A stretch of 64,000 nt of DNA, taken from Halogeometricum rufum (lineage in GTDB: Archaea > Halobacteriota > Halobacteria > Halobacteriales > Haloferacaceae). The stretch spans positions 992,001 through 1,056,000 of the forward strand of contig NZ_FOYT01000002.1 in NCBI RefSeq assembly GCF_900112175.1, given 5' to 3'. Below, one piece after another: positions 8,880-16,536 of the stretch; within the stretch, counting starts at the first letter, position 1; each line of letters starts with the position of its first letter. The position numbers and the translations under genes were made by a program. Under the pieces are notes generated by a model. That model had not been told where the DNA came from. It made no database searches and saw nothing but the letters and a program-made list of their open reading frames with translations.

Positions 8880-9092
8880 GTAGTTTTCCCGCGTCAGCGC
8901 GTGGTCACTCGTCCGTCTGACACGGATTTAAGTTCCGCGACGAGTACCGTCTCGGTGGGCGCGCTAACTGACGGCCTCAGTTCCCATCCTCCCACCCGCG
9001 CGCCCGGCACACCCACCCCCGGTTCGGCATTCCGGCCGTTTGGTGACGGCGTCGCTCCCCCGTGACGCCGCACCGTTTACGCGTTCCCCCCT

Positions 9093-9758
9093 TCAGTCTC
9101 CGTTCTCGCCGAGCAGGATTGTTCGCACCTCCGCCAGTCCGTCCTCCTCGACGAGGAGCGCCATCTGGTCGCCCGATTCCACCGTCGTTCCGGGAAACGG
9201 GATGGTCATCGGCTCTCTCGACCGACCGTGCGCGTAGATGCGACCGACCGACCCGAGGTCGATGTCCGCGACTTTCCGGCCGACGACGGGCGCGCCCTCG
9301 GGGACGACCACCGTCGAGATGCGGAGCCCCTCCGTCAAATCGCCGATGGCGTCGAAGTTACCGCCGAGGAGGGCCGTCTTCGCGCCCGCCGCGCCGAGAC
9401 GTTCGGGGTAGATGACCTCGTCGACGTCGTCGGCGTAGCGTTCGTATATCTCCTGTCGGTAGTCCTCGCTCACGCGCATGACCGCGCGACAGCCGAACTC
9501 CTTGCCGACCATGCAGGCCGCGAAGTTCACGTTCGGGTCGCCGGTCAGTCCGCCGACGGCGTCGGCGTCCTCGACGCCGGCGCGGCGAAGCACGGACTCG
9601 TTGCTCCCGTCGCCCGCCACCACCGCGAACCCTTCCTCCTCGGCGCGTTCGACCTTCGTCTCGTCGTTGTCCACGACGGTCACGTCGTGACCCTCCTCGC
9701 GGAGGACGAGGGCGGTTCGGGCACCGACGCGACCGTACCCCACGATAACAACCTTCAT
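9093..9758 (-). CDS. trkA: TrkA-family K+ transport regulatory protein (RCK N and C domains)
   Basis: A 221-residue soluble protein. Residues 1 to about 125 are a Rossmann RCK_N domain, with nucleotide-binding GYGRVG (7-12) and the terminal acidic VVDNDE that selects NAD(H). GDGSNESVLRRAGVEDADAV and NPN-like DPNVNFAACMV follow. Residues from about 140 to the end form the TrkA_C domain (VVPEGAPVVGRKVADIDL, ESGDQMALLVEE). It should gate a TrkH-type potassium channel encoded elsewhere and thus help set the high K+ of a salt-in organism. The ATG at 9758 begins exactly at the Rossmann strand. Confidence 0.9.
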   Translation of the reverse strand: MKVVIVGYGRVGARTALVLREEGHDVTVVDNDETKVERAEEEGFAVVAGDGSNESVLRRAGVEDADAVGGLTGDPNVNFAACMVGKEFGCRAVMRVSEDYRQEIYERYADDVDEVIYPERLGAAGAKTALLGGNFDAIGDLTEGLRISTVVVPEGAPVVGRKVADIDLGSVGRIYAHGRSREPMTIPFPGTTVESGDQMALLVEEDGLAEVRTILLGENGD

Positions 9759-9868
9759 ACCCACAGTGGTGGACGCGGGACGGATTAAAACCCACAGTCG
9801 CCGCCGGGACCGGTCAGTCGGCACGACCGTCGCCCGGCACGACCATCGTCCGGCGCGACGAACACGCG

Positions 9869-10522
9869 TTACGACTGCCGTTCGCCGTCCCCGGCGTTCG
9901 GGCGAGCCTCCTCCAACCGCTGGTGGAGCGAGTCCACGAGGCCGGAGAGCGTCTCCGTCCCGAACAGAGCCACGAGTACCGCGCCGACGGTGTCGAACAC
10001 CAGGTCCGTGATGGTGTCGGCGAGTCCGTACTGGACGAGGATGGCTTCGACGCCGAGATAGTCCGCGGCGAGACGGGCGAAGAACTCCAGCACCTCCCAG
10101 ACGACGCCGAGAGCGAGCGTGAACGTGAGGATGAAGACGAACATGAACCGCGGCGGGAGGTACACCGCCTCGCTGTACTTGTCCACGGCGCGGGCCGACG
10201 CGTACCCGACGGCGGCGACGAGCATCGCCGACAGCGTGTGCGTCAGGTGGTCGTACCACCACAGGCCGTCGTACAGGCCGACCATCCCGACGGCGTGAAG
10301 CAGGACGGCGGTGGTCACCCACAGCGTGAGTCCCGGCGAGAGCCGAATACCCCAGTCGCGGGAGAGAACGGCGGGGAGGTACGTGATGGAGAGGGCCGCC
10401 GCGGCGTTGATGACGATGCTCGCGTTCAGCGTGGCGAGACCGAATCCGAGGATGCCGGCGATGGCCAGTCGCATGCCTCCCGCCGCCAGCGAACCCGCGT
10501 TGGGAGGGAGACGCCACTTCAC
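9869..10522 (-). CDS. Polytopic membrane protein with a WWYDHLTHTLSA motif
   Basis: A 217-residue protein with about six membrane segments. The central GLWWYDHLTHTLSAMLV carries conserved Asp and His residues that resemble those of YjdF/DUF2238-type proteins, and WEVLEFF plus DTITDLVFDTVGA follow as in that group. The function is unknown. The start is uncertain: the GTG at 10522 is 25-30 bases after a minus-strand TTTATC at about 10548-10553, which fits a leaderless message, but the ATG at 10474 (MRLAIAGIL) is also plausible. Stop is TAA. Confidence 0.65.
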   Translation of the reverse strand: MKWRLPPNAGSLAAGGMRLAIAGILGFGLATLNASIVINAAAALSITYLPAVLSRDWGIRLSPGLTLWVTTAVLLHAVGMVGLYDGLWWYDHLTHTLSAMLVAAVGYASARAVDKYSEAVYLPPRFMFVFILTFTLALGVVWEVLEFFARLAADYLGVEAILVQYGLADTITDLVFDTVGAVLVALFGTETLSGLVDSLHQRLEEARPNAGDGERQS

Positions 10523-10641
10523 ACCCTCGCAGAGGCGTCGAAGGGGGATAAATCTCCGTTCGCCCCCGTCGGCGCGTTCGGTCTGACATGTTAGCACACG
10601 ACGCGTAACCGTTTTTCCGTTGTATAACAGAGGTCAGGGTG

Positions 10642-11265
10642 ATGATGGCAACTACGCACGCCCTCGCAGGGGTCGTGCTCGCCGTCGTCGTCGCGGTGGT
10701 GTTCCCCGAGAGCGCCGCGGCGGCGACGCCGATACCAGTGCTCGCCGCCGCGCTCGGCGGACTGTTCCCCGACTTCGACCTCTACGCGGGGCACCGCAAG
10801 ACGCTGCACTTCCCGGTGTACTTCAGCGCGCTCGCCGTCCCCGCCGTCGCAGTCGCCGCCGTCGCCCCCTCGACGCTCACCGTCTCGGTGGCGTTGTTCC
10901 TCGCCGCCGCCGCGCTCCACTCGGCGATGGACGCCCTCGGGGGCGGTCTGGAGCTGAAGCCGTGGCTCGGCACCTCCGAGCGCGCCGTCTACAGCCACTA
11001 CCACGGCCGCTGGATTCCGCCGCGCCGGTGGATTCGCTACGACGGCGCGCCGGAGGACCTGCTGGCCGCCGGCCTGTTCGCCCTGCCGACGCTGTACGTC
11101 TTCGACGGCCCGATTCAACTCGGCGTGTACGCCGCGCTGGGCGTCTCCGCGGTGTACGTGCTGCTGCGGAAGCCGATGGTCGTCGTCGCGCAGACGGCCG
11201 TCGACGCGATGCCCGAACACGTGGTCGAACGGATGCCCGAGCGGTTCGTCGAGGACTTCCGGTAA
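10642..11265 (+). CDS. Membrane-bound metal-dependent hydrolase-like protein (YdjM/DUF457 type)
   Basis: A 207-residue membrane protein. His and Asp residues sit where the YdjM-like family has them: MATTHALAG at the start, GGLFPDFDLYAGHRKTLHFP, then HSAMDALGG and SHYHGRW. Four or five hydrophobic segments separate these. The family is annotated as inner-membrane metal-dependent hydrolase, but its substrate is unknown. Three start codons lie in a row (GTG 10639, ATG 10642, ATG 10645); I use the first ATG. The intergenic DNA shared with the preceding divergent gene contains TATA-like gtataac at 10621-10627. Confidence 0.72.
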   Translation: MMATTHALAGVVLAVVVAVVFPESAAAATPIPVLAAALGGLFPDFDLYAGHRKTLHFPVYFSALAVPAVAVAAVAPSTLTVSVALFLAAAALHSAMDALGGGLELKPWLGTSERAVYSHYHGRWIPPRRWIRYDGAPEDLLAAGLFALPTLYVFDGPIQLGVYAALGVSAVYVLLRKPMVVVAQTAVDAMPEHVVERMPERFVEDFR

Positions 11266-11470
11266 CGGCGAGAACGCGGTTTCTGTTCGGTTTTTGCGGT
11301 CGTGAGCGGTTTCGGACGTACCTCATCGGTGAGAGTGAGATTACAGAGAAAGTCTACGCCGGAATTTGAACTCACTCACAAATCGGAGATTTGCTCGCTG
11401 CTCAAATCACGGGTACGGCTTTCGTTCACTCCGCACCCCTCGCTGTCGCTCGGGGTTCGAGTTCACAGAA
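11266..11470. repeat. tRNA-Thr-proximal region with degenerate copy of the tRNA 3' end
   Basis: No gene is seen here. Positions 11344-11373 match 11464-11493 (the 3' end of tRNA-Thr and its flank) at about 25 of 30 bases, with a constant offset of 120. The stretch between is made of short inverted words such as caaatcggagatttg and ctcgctgtcgctcgggg. The copy keeps the T-arm half (ccggaatttgaac) and lacks the anticodon half. Confidence 0.7.
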
Positions 11471-11542
11471 AGCCTAGGCCGGGATTTGAACCCGGGCTCT
11501 CGTCCTTACCAAGGACGCGCTTTACCGCTAAGCTACCCAGGC
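11471..11542 (-). tRNA. tRNA-Thr (anticodon GGU)
   Basis: A 72-base cloverleaf on the minus strand. The acceptor stem is GCCUGGG with CCUAGGC, the anticodon stem is CGUCC with GGACG, and the loop UUGGUAA gives anticodon GGU for ACC and ACU. The T-arm CCGGG-UUCAAAU-CCCGG is perfect, and the discriminator base is U, as in archaeal tRNA-Thr. No CCA is encoded. A TATA-like element (gcctaaagac) lies about 27 bases upstream. Confidence 0.97.
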
Positions 11543-11621
11543 ACGCATACGCTCGTTGGCCTGATTCGTCTTTAGGCGTTTCGATTCGGGGACGCCGCGT
11601 CACGGAGTTTCACGACACGCC

Positions 11622-12302
11622 TTATCGGTCCGTCGCCGAGGACGGCACCCGGTCGTCGCCGCGACTCGCGACCGATAGCGACGCGATGCGTTCGGCCGTC
11701 GCGTCCGAGAAGGCGGCGGTGGCGGGCGGCAGACTGCCCTCGGCGTCGCACTCGCGGGCCAACTCGGCGGCGTACTCCAAGAGCGCGGGCGGGGCGTCGC
11801 CGCCGACGGCCGTCGTGCCGGCGACGACGGAGAGCGTGAAGATGTCCGCTTCGAGGTTCCTGTCGAGCGTGTCGGCGTCGTCCTGTCCCTGCCGGAGCGT
11901 CTGGTCGCGACCGAACGCGCGGACGACTTCGACCGCCCGCTTGGCGGCGTCCGTCCGTGCGAGGACGTAGAATCCCCGAGAGACGAGGACGTCGGCGGCG
12001 AGAATGTCGATGTCGCCGTCGATGTCGCCCTCCTCGGCGGTGAGCCACGGCTCCTCGTGTGTCAGCGTTCGGGTGAGTCGGAGACCCTCGTAGATGAGTT
12101 GGACGCCCGCGGCTCGTTCGGCCAGTCCGTCGGCGTCGGCGTCCACGCTCGGGTCGAGCGCACGGGCGCTCAGGACGGTGAGCACCCCGGGGGTCATCGA
12201 AGTTTCGTCGAGACGGTCGAACAACACCTCACGGAGGCGGTCAGGCTCGATATCGTCGAGCGCCTCACGCGCGGCATCGCGGGCCCGCACGGCGTCGTCC
12301 AT
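11622..12302 (-). CDS. Conserved haloarchaeal protein resembling polyprenyl synthase subunits (DUF7114-like)
   Basis: A 226-residue, mostly helical soluble protein. Recognisable stretches are MTPGVLTVLSARALDP, AAGVQLIYEGLRLTRTL and the central DIDILAADVLVSRGFYVLA, followed by AVEVVRAFGRDQT. The central stretch resembles the non-catalytic small subunit of heterodimeric polyprenyl diphosphate synthases (AADVLxxRxxxLLA), and I see no DDxxD metal-binding motif, so a structural or regulatory role in isoprenoid synthesis is possible but unproven. From memory this is DUF7114 (unchecked). It is divergent from the enoyl-CoA hydratase gene. Confidence 0.65.
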   Translation of the reverse strand: MDDAVRARDAAREALDDIEPDRLREVLFDRLDETSMTPGVLTVLSARALDPSVDADADGLAERAAGVQLIYEGLRLTRTLTHEEPWLTAEEGDIDGDIDILAADVLVSRGFYVLARTDAAKRAVEVVRAFGRDQTLRQGQDDADTLDRNLEADIFTLSVVAGTTAVGGDAPPALLEYAAELARECDAEGSLPPATAAFSDATAERIASLSVASRGDDRVPSSATDR

Positions 12303-12362
12303 TAGCCGAGAGTTACGGCGGCAAGGGCAAAGACCTTTGGAAAACGCGCAGGACAGACGCGC

Positions 12363-13097
12363 ATGATTCGAACGACGGCGGACGGACCGGTGCGCGTCGT
12401 GACCATCGACCGCCCGGAGCGACGAAACGCGCTCCGACCCACCGACCTGGACGACCTAGCCGCCGCCGTGAGCGGCGTCGACCCCGCGGAGACACCCGTC
12501 GTCTACCTCCGCGGTGCCGACGGGCAGTTCTGCGCGGGCGCGGACCTCGACAGCGTCGCGGACCTCTCGGACCCCGAGGCGTTCGCGCGACGAGGGCAGC
12601 GCGTGGCGAACGAAATCAGCGACGCGCCCGCCGTCGTCGTCGCCGGCGTCGACGGCGCGGCCCGCGGCGGCGGCGTCGAGATGGCCCTCGCCTGCGACGT
12701 GCGCGTGGCGACGCCGGAGGCGACGTTCGCCGAACCGGGCGTCGAGTTCGGCCTGTTCGGCGCGTGGGGCGGCACCGTCCGCTTGCCCCGCGTCGTCGGC
12801 GAGGGCGAGGCGATGGACTTCGCGCTCTCCGGGCGGGTGGTGGACGCCGCGGAGGCCCGCCGGATGGGGCTCGTCTCGCGCGTCGTCGAGAACCCGCGGG
12901 CCGTCGCCGACGAGATAGCCGCCAACCGACCGGACGCGCTCCGCGTCGTGAAGGAACGACTCCGGGACGACGCGGACGACGAGGCGCGCGAACGGGCCGA
13001 AGCGGCGGCCTTCGCGCGCCTCCACGAGCGATACGTCGACGACATCCGGCGGGCGCGAACGGGAGAGGAAGCAGAGGACGAGGCGTCCGACGGCTGA
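12363..13097 (+). CDS. Enoyl-CoA hydratase/isomerase family protein
   Basis: A 244-residue crotonase-fold enzyme. The two oxyanion-hole segments are FCAGADLDSVADL and DGAARGGGVEMALACDVRVA, and the usual acyl-CoA loop contains EPGVEFGLFGAWGGTVRLPRVVG. The first catalytic Glu of bona fide hydratases (in the A-E-GxG position) is represented by Glu in GGGVEM, but the second, normally in PE, reads GVEFGLFGAWGG, so either hydratase or isomerase activity is possible. It probably acts in fatty-acid or amino-acid catabolism. It is a single gene with an ATG 60 bases from the divergent neighbour. Confidence 0.88.
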   Translation: MIRTTADGPVRVVTIDRPERRNALRPTDLDDLAAAVSGVDPAETPVVYLRGADGQFCAGADLDSVADLSDPEAFARRGQRVANEISDAPAVVVAGVDGAARGGGVEMALACDVRVATPEATFAEPGVEFGLFGAWGGTVRLPRVVGEGEAMDFALSGRVVDAAEARRMGLVSRVVENPRAVADEIAANRPDALRVVKERLRDDADDEARERAEAAAFARLHERYVDDIRRARTGEEAEDEASDG

Positions 13098-13117
13098 AGT
13101 CGCTCAGATGAAGTCGC

Positions 13118-13951
13118 TCAGAGGTCGAGCGGGTCCGGCGCGGGCGGGGTGTGGCGCTTGTGTTCGCTCCGCTCGTACAGTTCGACGACGCGGTCCACCT
13201 GCGCCTCGGTCACGTCGAGGTGCTTCGTCGTCGCGGACTTCGAGAGCGGACCGTCCACGTGCAGGGCGAGGATGGCGTCCAGCGTGTCGTAGTCCATCCC
13301 CATCTCCTCCTCGTCGGTCTGGCCGGACCACATCTCCGCGGAGGGCGTCTTCATCACGAGGTCCTCTGCGACGCCGACGTGGGCGGCCAATTGCCGGACC
13401 TGCTGCTTGTAGAGGTTGCCGATGGGGTTGCAGTCCACCGCCTGGTCGCCGTACTTCGTGAAGTAGCCCGCCAGCGCCTCCGAACGGTTGCCCGTCCCGA
13501 GGACCACCTTGTTCTCGTGGTTGGCGACGAAGTAGTTCAGGACGCCGCGGACGCGGACGTAGACGTTCCCGGCGGCCATCCGGTCGTCGGCCGCCTCGGG
13601 GAACGTGTCGAAGAACGTCTCGGCGATGGGCTGAATCTCGACGACGTCGTACTCGATTCCCAACTCCTGGGCGACGCGTTCGGCGTCGCTCATGTTCTCG
13701 TCGGTGTTGACGACGCTCGGCATCACCAGTCCGTGCAGGTTCTCCGTCCCGAGCGCTTCGACGGCGAGATAGGCCGTGGTCGTGCTGTCGATGCCGCCCG
13801 AGAGGCCGAGAACGGCCCCCTCGGCGCCGGCGTCGTCGACCACGTCGCGGATGAACTGCAGGATGTGCTCGTGCGTCGCTTCGAGTTCGTCGTCCGACAG
13901 GCGAAGGTCGAGGGGAGCGGTGTCGCTCAGAACCGTCTGGTCCGTGCTCAT
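13118..13951 (-). CDS. nadE: NH3-dependent NAD+ synthetase
   Basis: A 277-residue enzyme that amidates nicotinate adenine dinucleotide to NAD+ using ammonia and ATP. The PP-loop is SGGIDST at residues 51-57. GTGNRSEALAGYFTKYGD is the adenylate and NaAD pocket, DCNPIGNLYKQQVRQLA follows, and KTPSAEMWSGQTDEEEMGMDY carries the deamido-NAD contacts. No glutaminase domain is present, as usual for archaeal NadE. The ATG at 13951 (MSTDQTVL) is preferred to the frame opening at 13987. It converges on the enoyl-CoA hydratase gene with 20 bases between. Confidence 0.95.
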   Translation of the reverse strand: MSTDQTVLSDTAPLDLRLSDDELEATHEHILQFIRDVVDDAGAEGAVLGLSGGIDSTTTAYLAVEALGTENLHGLVMPSVVNTDENMSDAERVAQELGIEYDVVEIQPIAETFFDTFPEAADDRMAAGNVYVRVRGVLNYFVANHENKVVLGTGNRSEALAGYFTKYGDQAVDCNPIGNLYKQQVRQLAAHVGVAEDLVMKTPSAEMWSGQTDEEEMGMDYDTLDAILALHVDGPLSKSATTKHLDVTEAQVDRVVELYERSEHKRHTPPAPDPLDL

Positions 13952-14091
13952 CAGTCTACGATAGCACCTCAGAGAACTAATAGACACCCGTCGGCGCGGT
14001 TCCGTGGACGCCCGTCCAGTTTCGAGGGGCCGAACTGCCGGGTCGGCGAAACGCTACGTTCAAGTGCGGCGGGGCGATTAGGTGAAGATGC

Positions 14092-14143
14092 GCGCCGACG
14101 GGTCACCGAAGGAAGTGAGGTGACGCCCGGTGCGAACGAAGTG
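14092..14143 (+). repeat. Partial copy of the tRNA-Gly 5' end and a short hairpin before the tRNA
   Basis: gcgccgacgg at 14092-14101 matches the first ten bases of tRNA-Gly (14145-14154) at nine positions. Between them, gtcacc (14102-14107) can pair with ggtgac (14119-14124), and the gaagtgag/gaacgaagtgag words of the intergenic repeat family occur. The usual position for a tRNA promoter, 25-30 bases upstream, is occupied by this repeat; the nearest TATA-like sequence (cgattaggtg) is at 14075-14084. Confidence 0.5.
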
Positions 14144-14144
14144 A

Positions 14145-14215
14145 GCGCCGATGGTCCAATGGTAGGACATTAGCTTCCCAAGCTAATAGTCCGGGTTCAA
14201 TTCCCGGTCGGCGCA
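14145..14215 (+). tRNA. tRNA-Gly (anticodon CCC)
   Basis: A 71-base cloverleaf. The acceptor stem is GCGCCGA with UCGGCGC, D-stem GUCC with GGAC, and anticodon stem UUAGC with GCUAA around loop UUCCCAA, giving anticodon CCC for GGG. The T-arm is CCGGG-UUCAAUU-CCCGG, and the discriminator is A. No CCA is encoded. Confidence 0.97.
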
Positions 14216-14466
14216 CTCCCTGCCGCCGTTCGTCGACCGACGTTTCGGTCGTTTCGCTCCCGAGACTCCCGGTCGGCGCAGTTCTACTCCGAACGAAGTG
14301 AGGAGTGAAATCACCGCACCGGAATCGAACCCTACCAGTCGCAGCCGACGAGCGGAGCGAGTCGGACCGTCTGGTTCCGGTTCAATTCCCGGTCGGCGCA
14401 CTCCCTGCCGCCGTTCGCCGACCGACGTTCACCTCGTTTCCCTCGGTGGAACTCCCGGTCGGCACA
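14192..14466. repeat. Duplicated 90-bp block carrying tRNA-Gly 3' end copies
   Basis: The 49 bases at 14196-14244 (T-loop, acceptor 3' strand and flank of tRNA-Gly) recur at 14381-14429 with one mismatch. Each copy is followed at the same distance by actcccggtcggc (14265 and 14451), a further short copy of the acceptor end. The whole block is therefore duplicated with an offset near 185. The DNA between (14281-14375) consists of gaacgaagtgag and gcggagcgagtcgg words. I find no gene from 14216 to 14499. Confidence 0.8.
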
Positions 14467-14499
14467 CTGATTTTTCTCTCTCGACGAGATGAGAGAGGT

Positions 14500-15000
14500 A
14501 TGAGCCGAAACGAGGGCGATTCGAGGGGTGAGACGCGGGTCGGTTCGGTCGAGCGCATCCACGTCGCGTCGGGGACGGGCGGCGACCCGGAGTCGCGAGA
14601 GTCCGTCAGGGCCGTCGCGGGCCGCGGCCTCGAAGGGGACCGATACTTCGACGGCGACGGCATCTACAACGACCGGGACGACTTGGAGCCGAGTGACGTC
14701 ACGCTCGTCGAGGCCGAAGCGCTGGCGGCCGCCGCCGCGGACTACGACGTGGAGTTCGAACCGGGCGCGCACCGTCGGAACGTCACGACACGAGGGGTGG
14801 CACTCAACCACCTCGTCGGCGAGCGCTTCCGCGTCGGTGAGGCCGTCCTCGAAGGAGTGGGCCTCTGTGAACCCTGCGGCTACATGGAGTCGCTCGCGAA
14901 CGAACCGGACGCGGCGGCGGCGCTCGAACACCGCGGCGGCCTCGACGCTCGCATCGTCGAGTCGGGGCGCATCGCCGTCGGAGACGACGTGAACTGGTGA
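14500..15000 (+). CDS. MOSC domain protein
   Basis: A 166-residue stand-alone MOSC (MoCo sulfurase C-terminal) domain. The conserved Cys lies in EGVGLCEPCGYMESL, preceded by GAHRRNVTTRGVALNHLVGERFRVGEA, the substrate-binding core of the family. An N-terminal GRGLEGDRYFDG is also typical. MOSC proteins bind or transfer sulfur or molybdenum cofactor intermediates; the exact reaction here is unknown. The frame opens further upstream within the tRNA-derived repeats, but the ATG at 14500 begins the plausible protein. Confidence 0.85.
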   Translation: MSRNEGDSRGETRVGSVERIHVASGTGGDPESRESVRAVAGRGLEGDRYFDGDGIYNDRDDLEPSDVTLVEAEALAAAAADYDVEFEPGAHRRNVTTRGVALNHLVGERFRVGEAVLEGVGLCEPCGYMESLANEPDAAAALEHRGGLDARIVESGRIAVGDDVNW

Positions 15001-15009
15001 GCGACGAGC

Positions 15010-15095
15010 GCCGACCGGGTCCGAGCGGTTCGCCGGTCTGCGACGCCGACCGAGTCCGAGCGGTTCGCCGATTACGACGCCGACCGGGACGTCGA
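15010..15095. repeat. Imperfect 34/35-base tandem repeat
   Basis: Two and a half copies of a unit that begins gccgaccgggtccgagcgg lie at 15010-15044, 15045-15078 and 15079 onward, directly after the MOSC stop codon and before the convergent lipoprotein gene. The second copy differs at a few bases and is one base shorter. Confidence 0.65.
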
Positions 15096-15106
15096 GCGAC
15101 AGGCGT

Positions 15107-15577
15107 CTACTCCGCCGGCGTCCCCGTCCCGCACACGTCGGGTTCGTGTTCGACCCACAGACCGAGTCCGGCGTCGTCGTTCACGCGGGCTTCGAGTCCG
15201 TAGCAGTCGAGGTCGCTCTCGGCCGTGCCGAACGTCTTCCACTCGCTCCGGTCGTCGACGCGGAAGTACACCTCGTACGCCGCCTCGGCGGCGTCGTCGG
15301 CCCACGGGCCCTCGACGGCGACGGCGGCGGCGTCCTCACCGGCGGCCGAGAGGTCGTACGACGACCAGAAGGCGACTTCGCCGCCGCGTTCGACCAGCAC
15401 GTGGACCGTGTGGTCGGCGTCGTGGCGGTTCACCACCCGGACGTAGCCGAGACTGGCGGTCCCCTCGGGCCGGTCGTTCTGCGCGTTCACCCCACCACAC
15501 CCCGCGAGCGCGGAGACGCCCGCCGCAGTCGCGGCGAGGAGTCGGCGTCGCGAGAGCGTGGACTCCCATCCGTTCAT
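15107..15577 (-). CDS. Tat-exported lipoprotein of unknown function
   Basis: A 156-residue protein with a twin-arginine signal (SRRRLLAATAAG) followed by lipobox LAGC. The mature part begins with an Asn/Gln-rich linker, then LGYVRVVNRHDADHTVHVLVERGGE, a beta-rich segment, and ends with paired Cys (LDCYGLEARVNDD and PDVCGTGTPAE) that may form a disulfide. It looks like a small beta-sandwich lipoprotein common in haloarchaea. No enzymatic motif is seen. Confidence 0.75.
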   Translation of the reverse strand: MNGWESTLSRRRLLAATAAGVSALAGCGGVNAQNDRPEGTASLGYVRVVNRHDADHTVHVLVERGGEVAFWSSYDLSAAGEDAAAVAVEGPWADDAAEAAYEVYFRVDDRSEWKTFGTAESDLDCYGLEARVNDDAGLGLWVEHEPDVCGTGTPAE

Positions 15578-15642
15578 GCCTGCGACTATTCGTCGGAGGT
15601 GAAAAGCATTCGCGTCGGAGAGAGTCTGTTTTCCGGACGCGT

Positions 15643-16446
15643 TCAGTCGAGGTACGGCCCGAACGCGCGCGAGTCGAAGAGGGCCAACAGGTCGGCCGTC
15701 GCGTCGGCGTCGAACCGGAGGACGCGCCGCCACCACGGCCCCCGCCCCGAGTCGTTCGAGAGGTCGGTGACGATGCGGTTCGCGTCGGCGCCCGCGTCGG
15801 GCGAGGAGAGCGGAACCACGCGGTCGAACAGGCGCGAGCGGTCGGTGCCGGCGACGAGAACTTCGGCGTCGAACGTCTCGCGCTTGACGTGCGCGTTGTT
15901 GGCGAATCGGGCGCGGTCGGTCGCCGGGAGCGACTCGTACCCCTCGCCCGTGACGGCGACGTCGACTTCGAACGCGCCGACGAGGTACGCGCCCCACTCG
16001 GGCGCGAGGTAGTCCGCGGCGTCCGTCTCCGGGCCGTCCGCGGCGTCCGTCTCTGGGCCGTCTGCGGCGTCGACTCCGGGATTCCCGTCGGCGTCGCCGC
16101 CCACCGTCTCGTGCCGGTCCAGCGTCGCGTAGAACAGTAGCCAGTCGCCCGTGTCCAGACCCGAGAGCGGCCCGGCCTTCACGCCGTGTTCGTCGCCGTA
16201 GGTGTAGCGCTCGCAGAACGGGTAGCCGGCGAACTCGGGGTCCAGGTGGACCCGCGCGTCGCGGACGTCGGCGGGCAGTTCGACGGGCGGGTCGATGTCG
16301 GCGTACGTCGGTACCGTCGCGTCCGAGCGCGTGGGTTCTCGCTCGGGGATGGGGACGTAGGCGAACGTGCCGTCGGGGTAGACGGGGCCGCGGACGCCCG
16401 GAAGCGTGGTGTTGGCGGCGATGTTGATGGCGATGGCGCGGGGCAC
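15643..16446 (-). CDS. Nmad3-type putative nucleotide modification protein
   Basis: A 267-residue protein that I recognise as the Nmad3 family by its N-terminus (AIAINIAANTTLPGVRGPVYPDG, given here as residues 4-26) and by FAYVPIPEREPT, YTYGDEHGVKAGPLSGLDTGDWLLFYATL and FANNAHVKRE. Nmad domains were named for their association with DNA modification clusters, chiefly in phages; the reaction is not known. Here it is an isolated gene with no methyltransferase, restriction or phage gene near it. A 24-base in-frame tandem repeat encodes DAADGPET twice at about residues 131-146. Confidence 0.75.
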   Translation of the reverse strand: MPRAIAINIAANTTLPGVRGPVYPDGTFAYVPIPEREPTRSDATVPTYADIDPPVELPADVRDARVHLDPEFAGYPFCERYTYGDEHGVKAGPLSGLDTGDWLLFYATLDRHETVGGDADGNPGVDAADGPETDAADGPETDAADYLAPEWGAYLVGAFEVDVAVTGEGYESLPATDRARFANNAHVKRETFDAEVLVAGTDRSRLFDRVVPLSSPDAGADANRIVTDLSNDSGRGPWWRRVLRFDADATADLLALFDSRAFGPYLD

Positions 16447-16536
16447 GCCGGACGTAGGCGGGGCGGGGACTTAGCTCCCACTCGTGAGTCGTGGAGGTGC
16501 GCCTCTCGGGGTGCGCCGGCGCACCGGCGCGGCGAC

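Noticed and set aside
11266-11470. A second tRNA gene beside tRNA-Thr
   Set aside because: Only the T-arm and acceptor-end portion is present; there is no D-arm, anticodon arm or paired 5' acceptor strand.
14376-14400. A second tRNA-Gly
   Set aside because: Only the 3' part is copied; the upstream sequence cannot form the anticodon and D arms.
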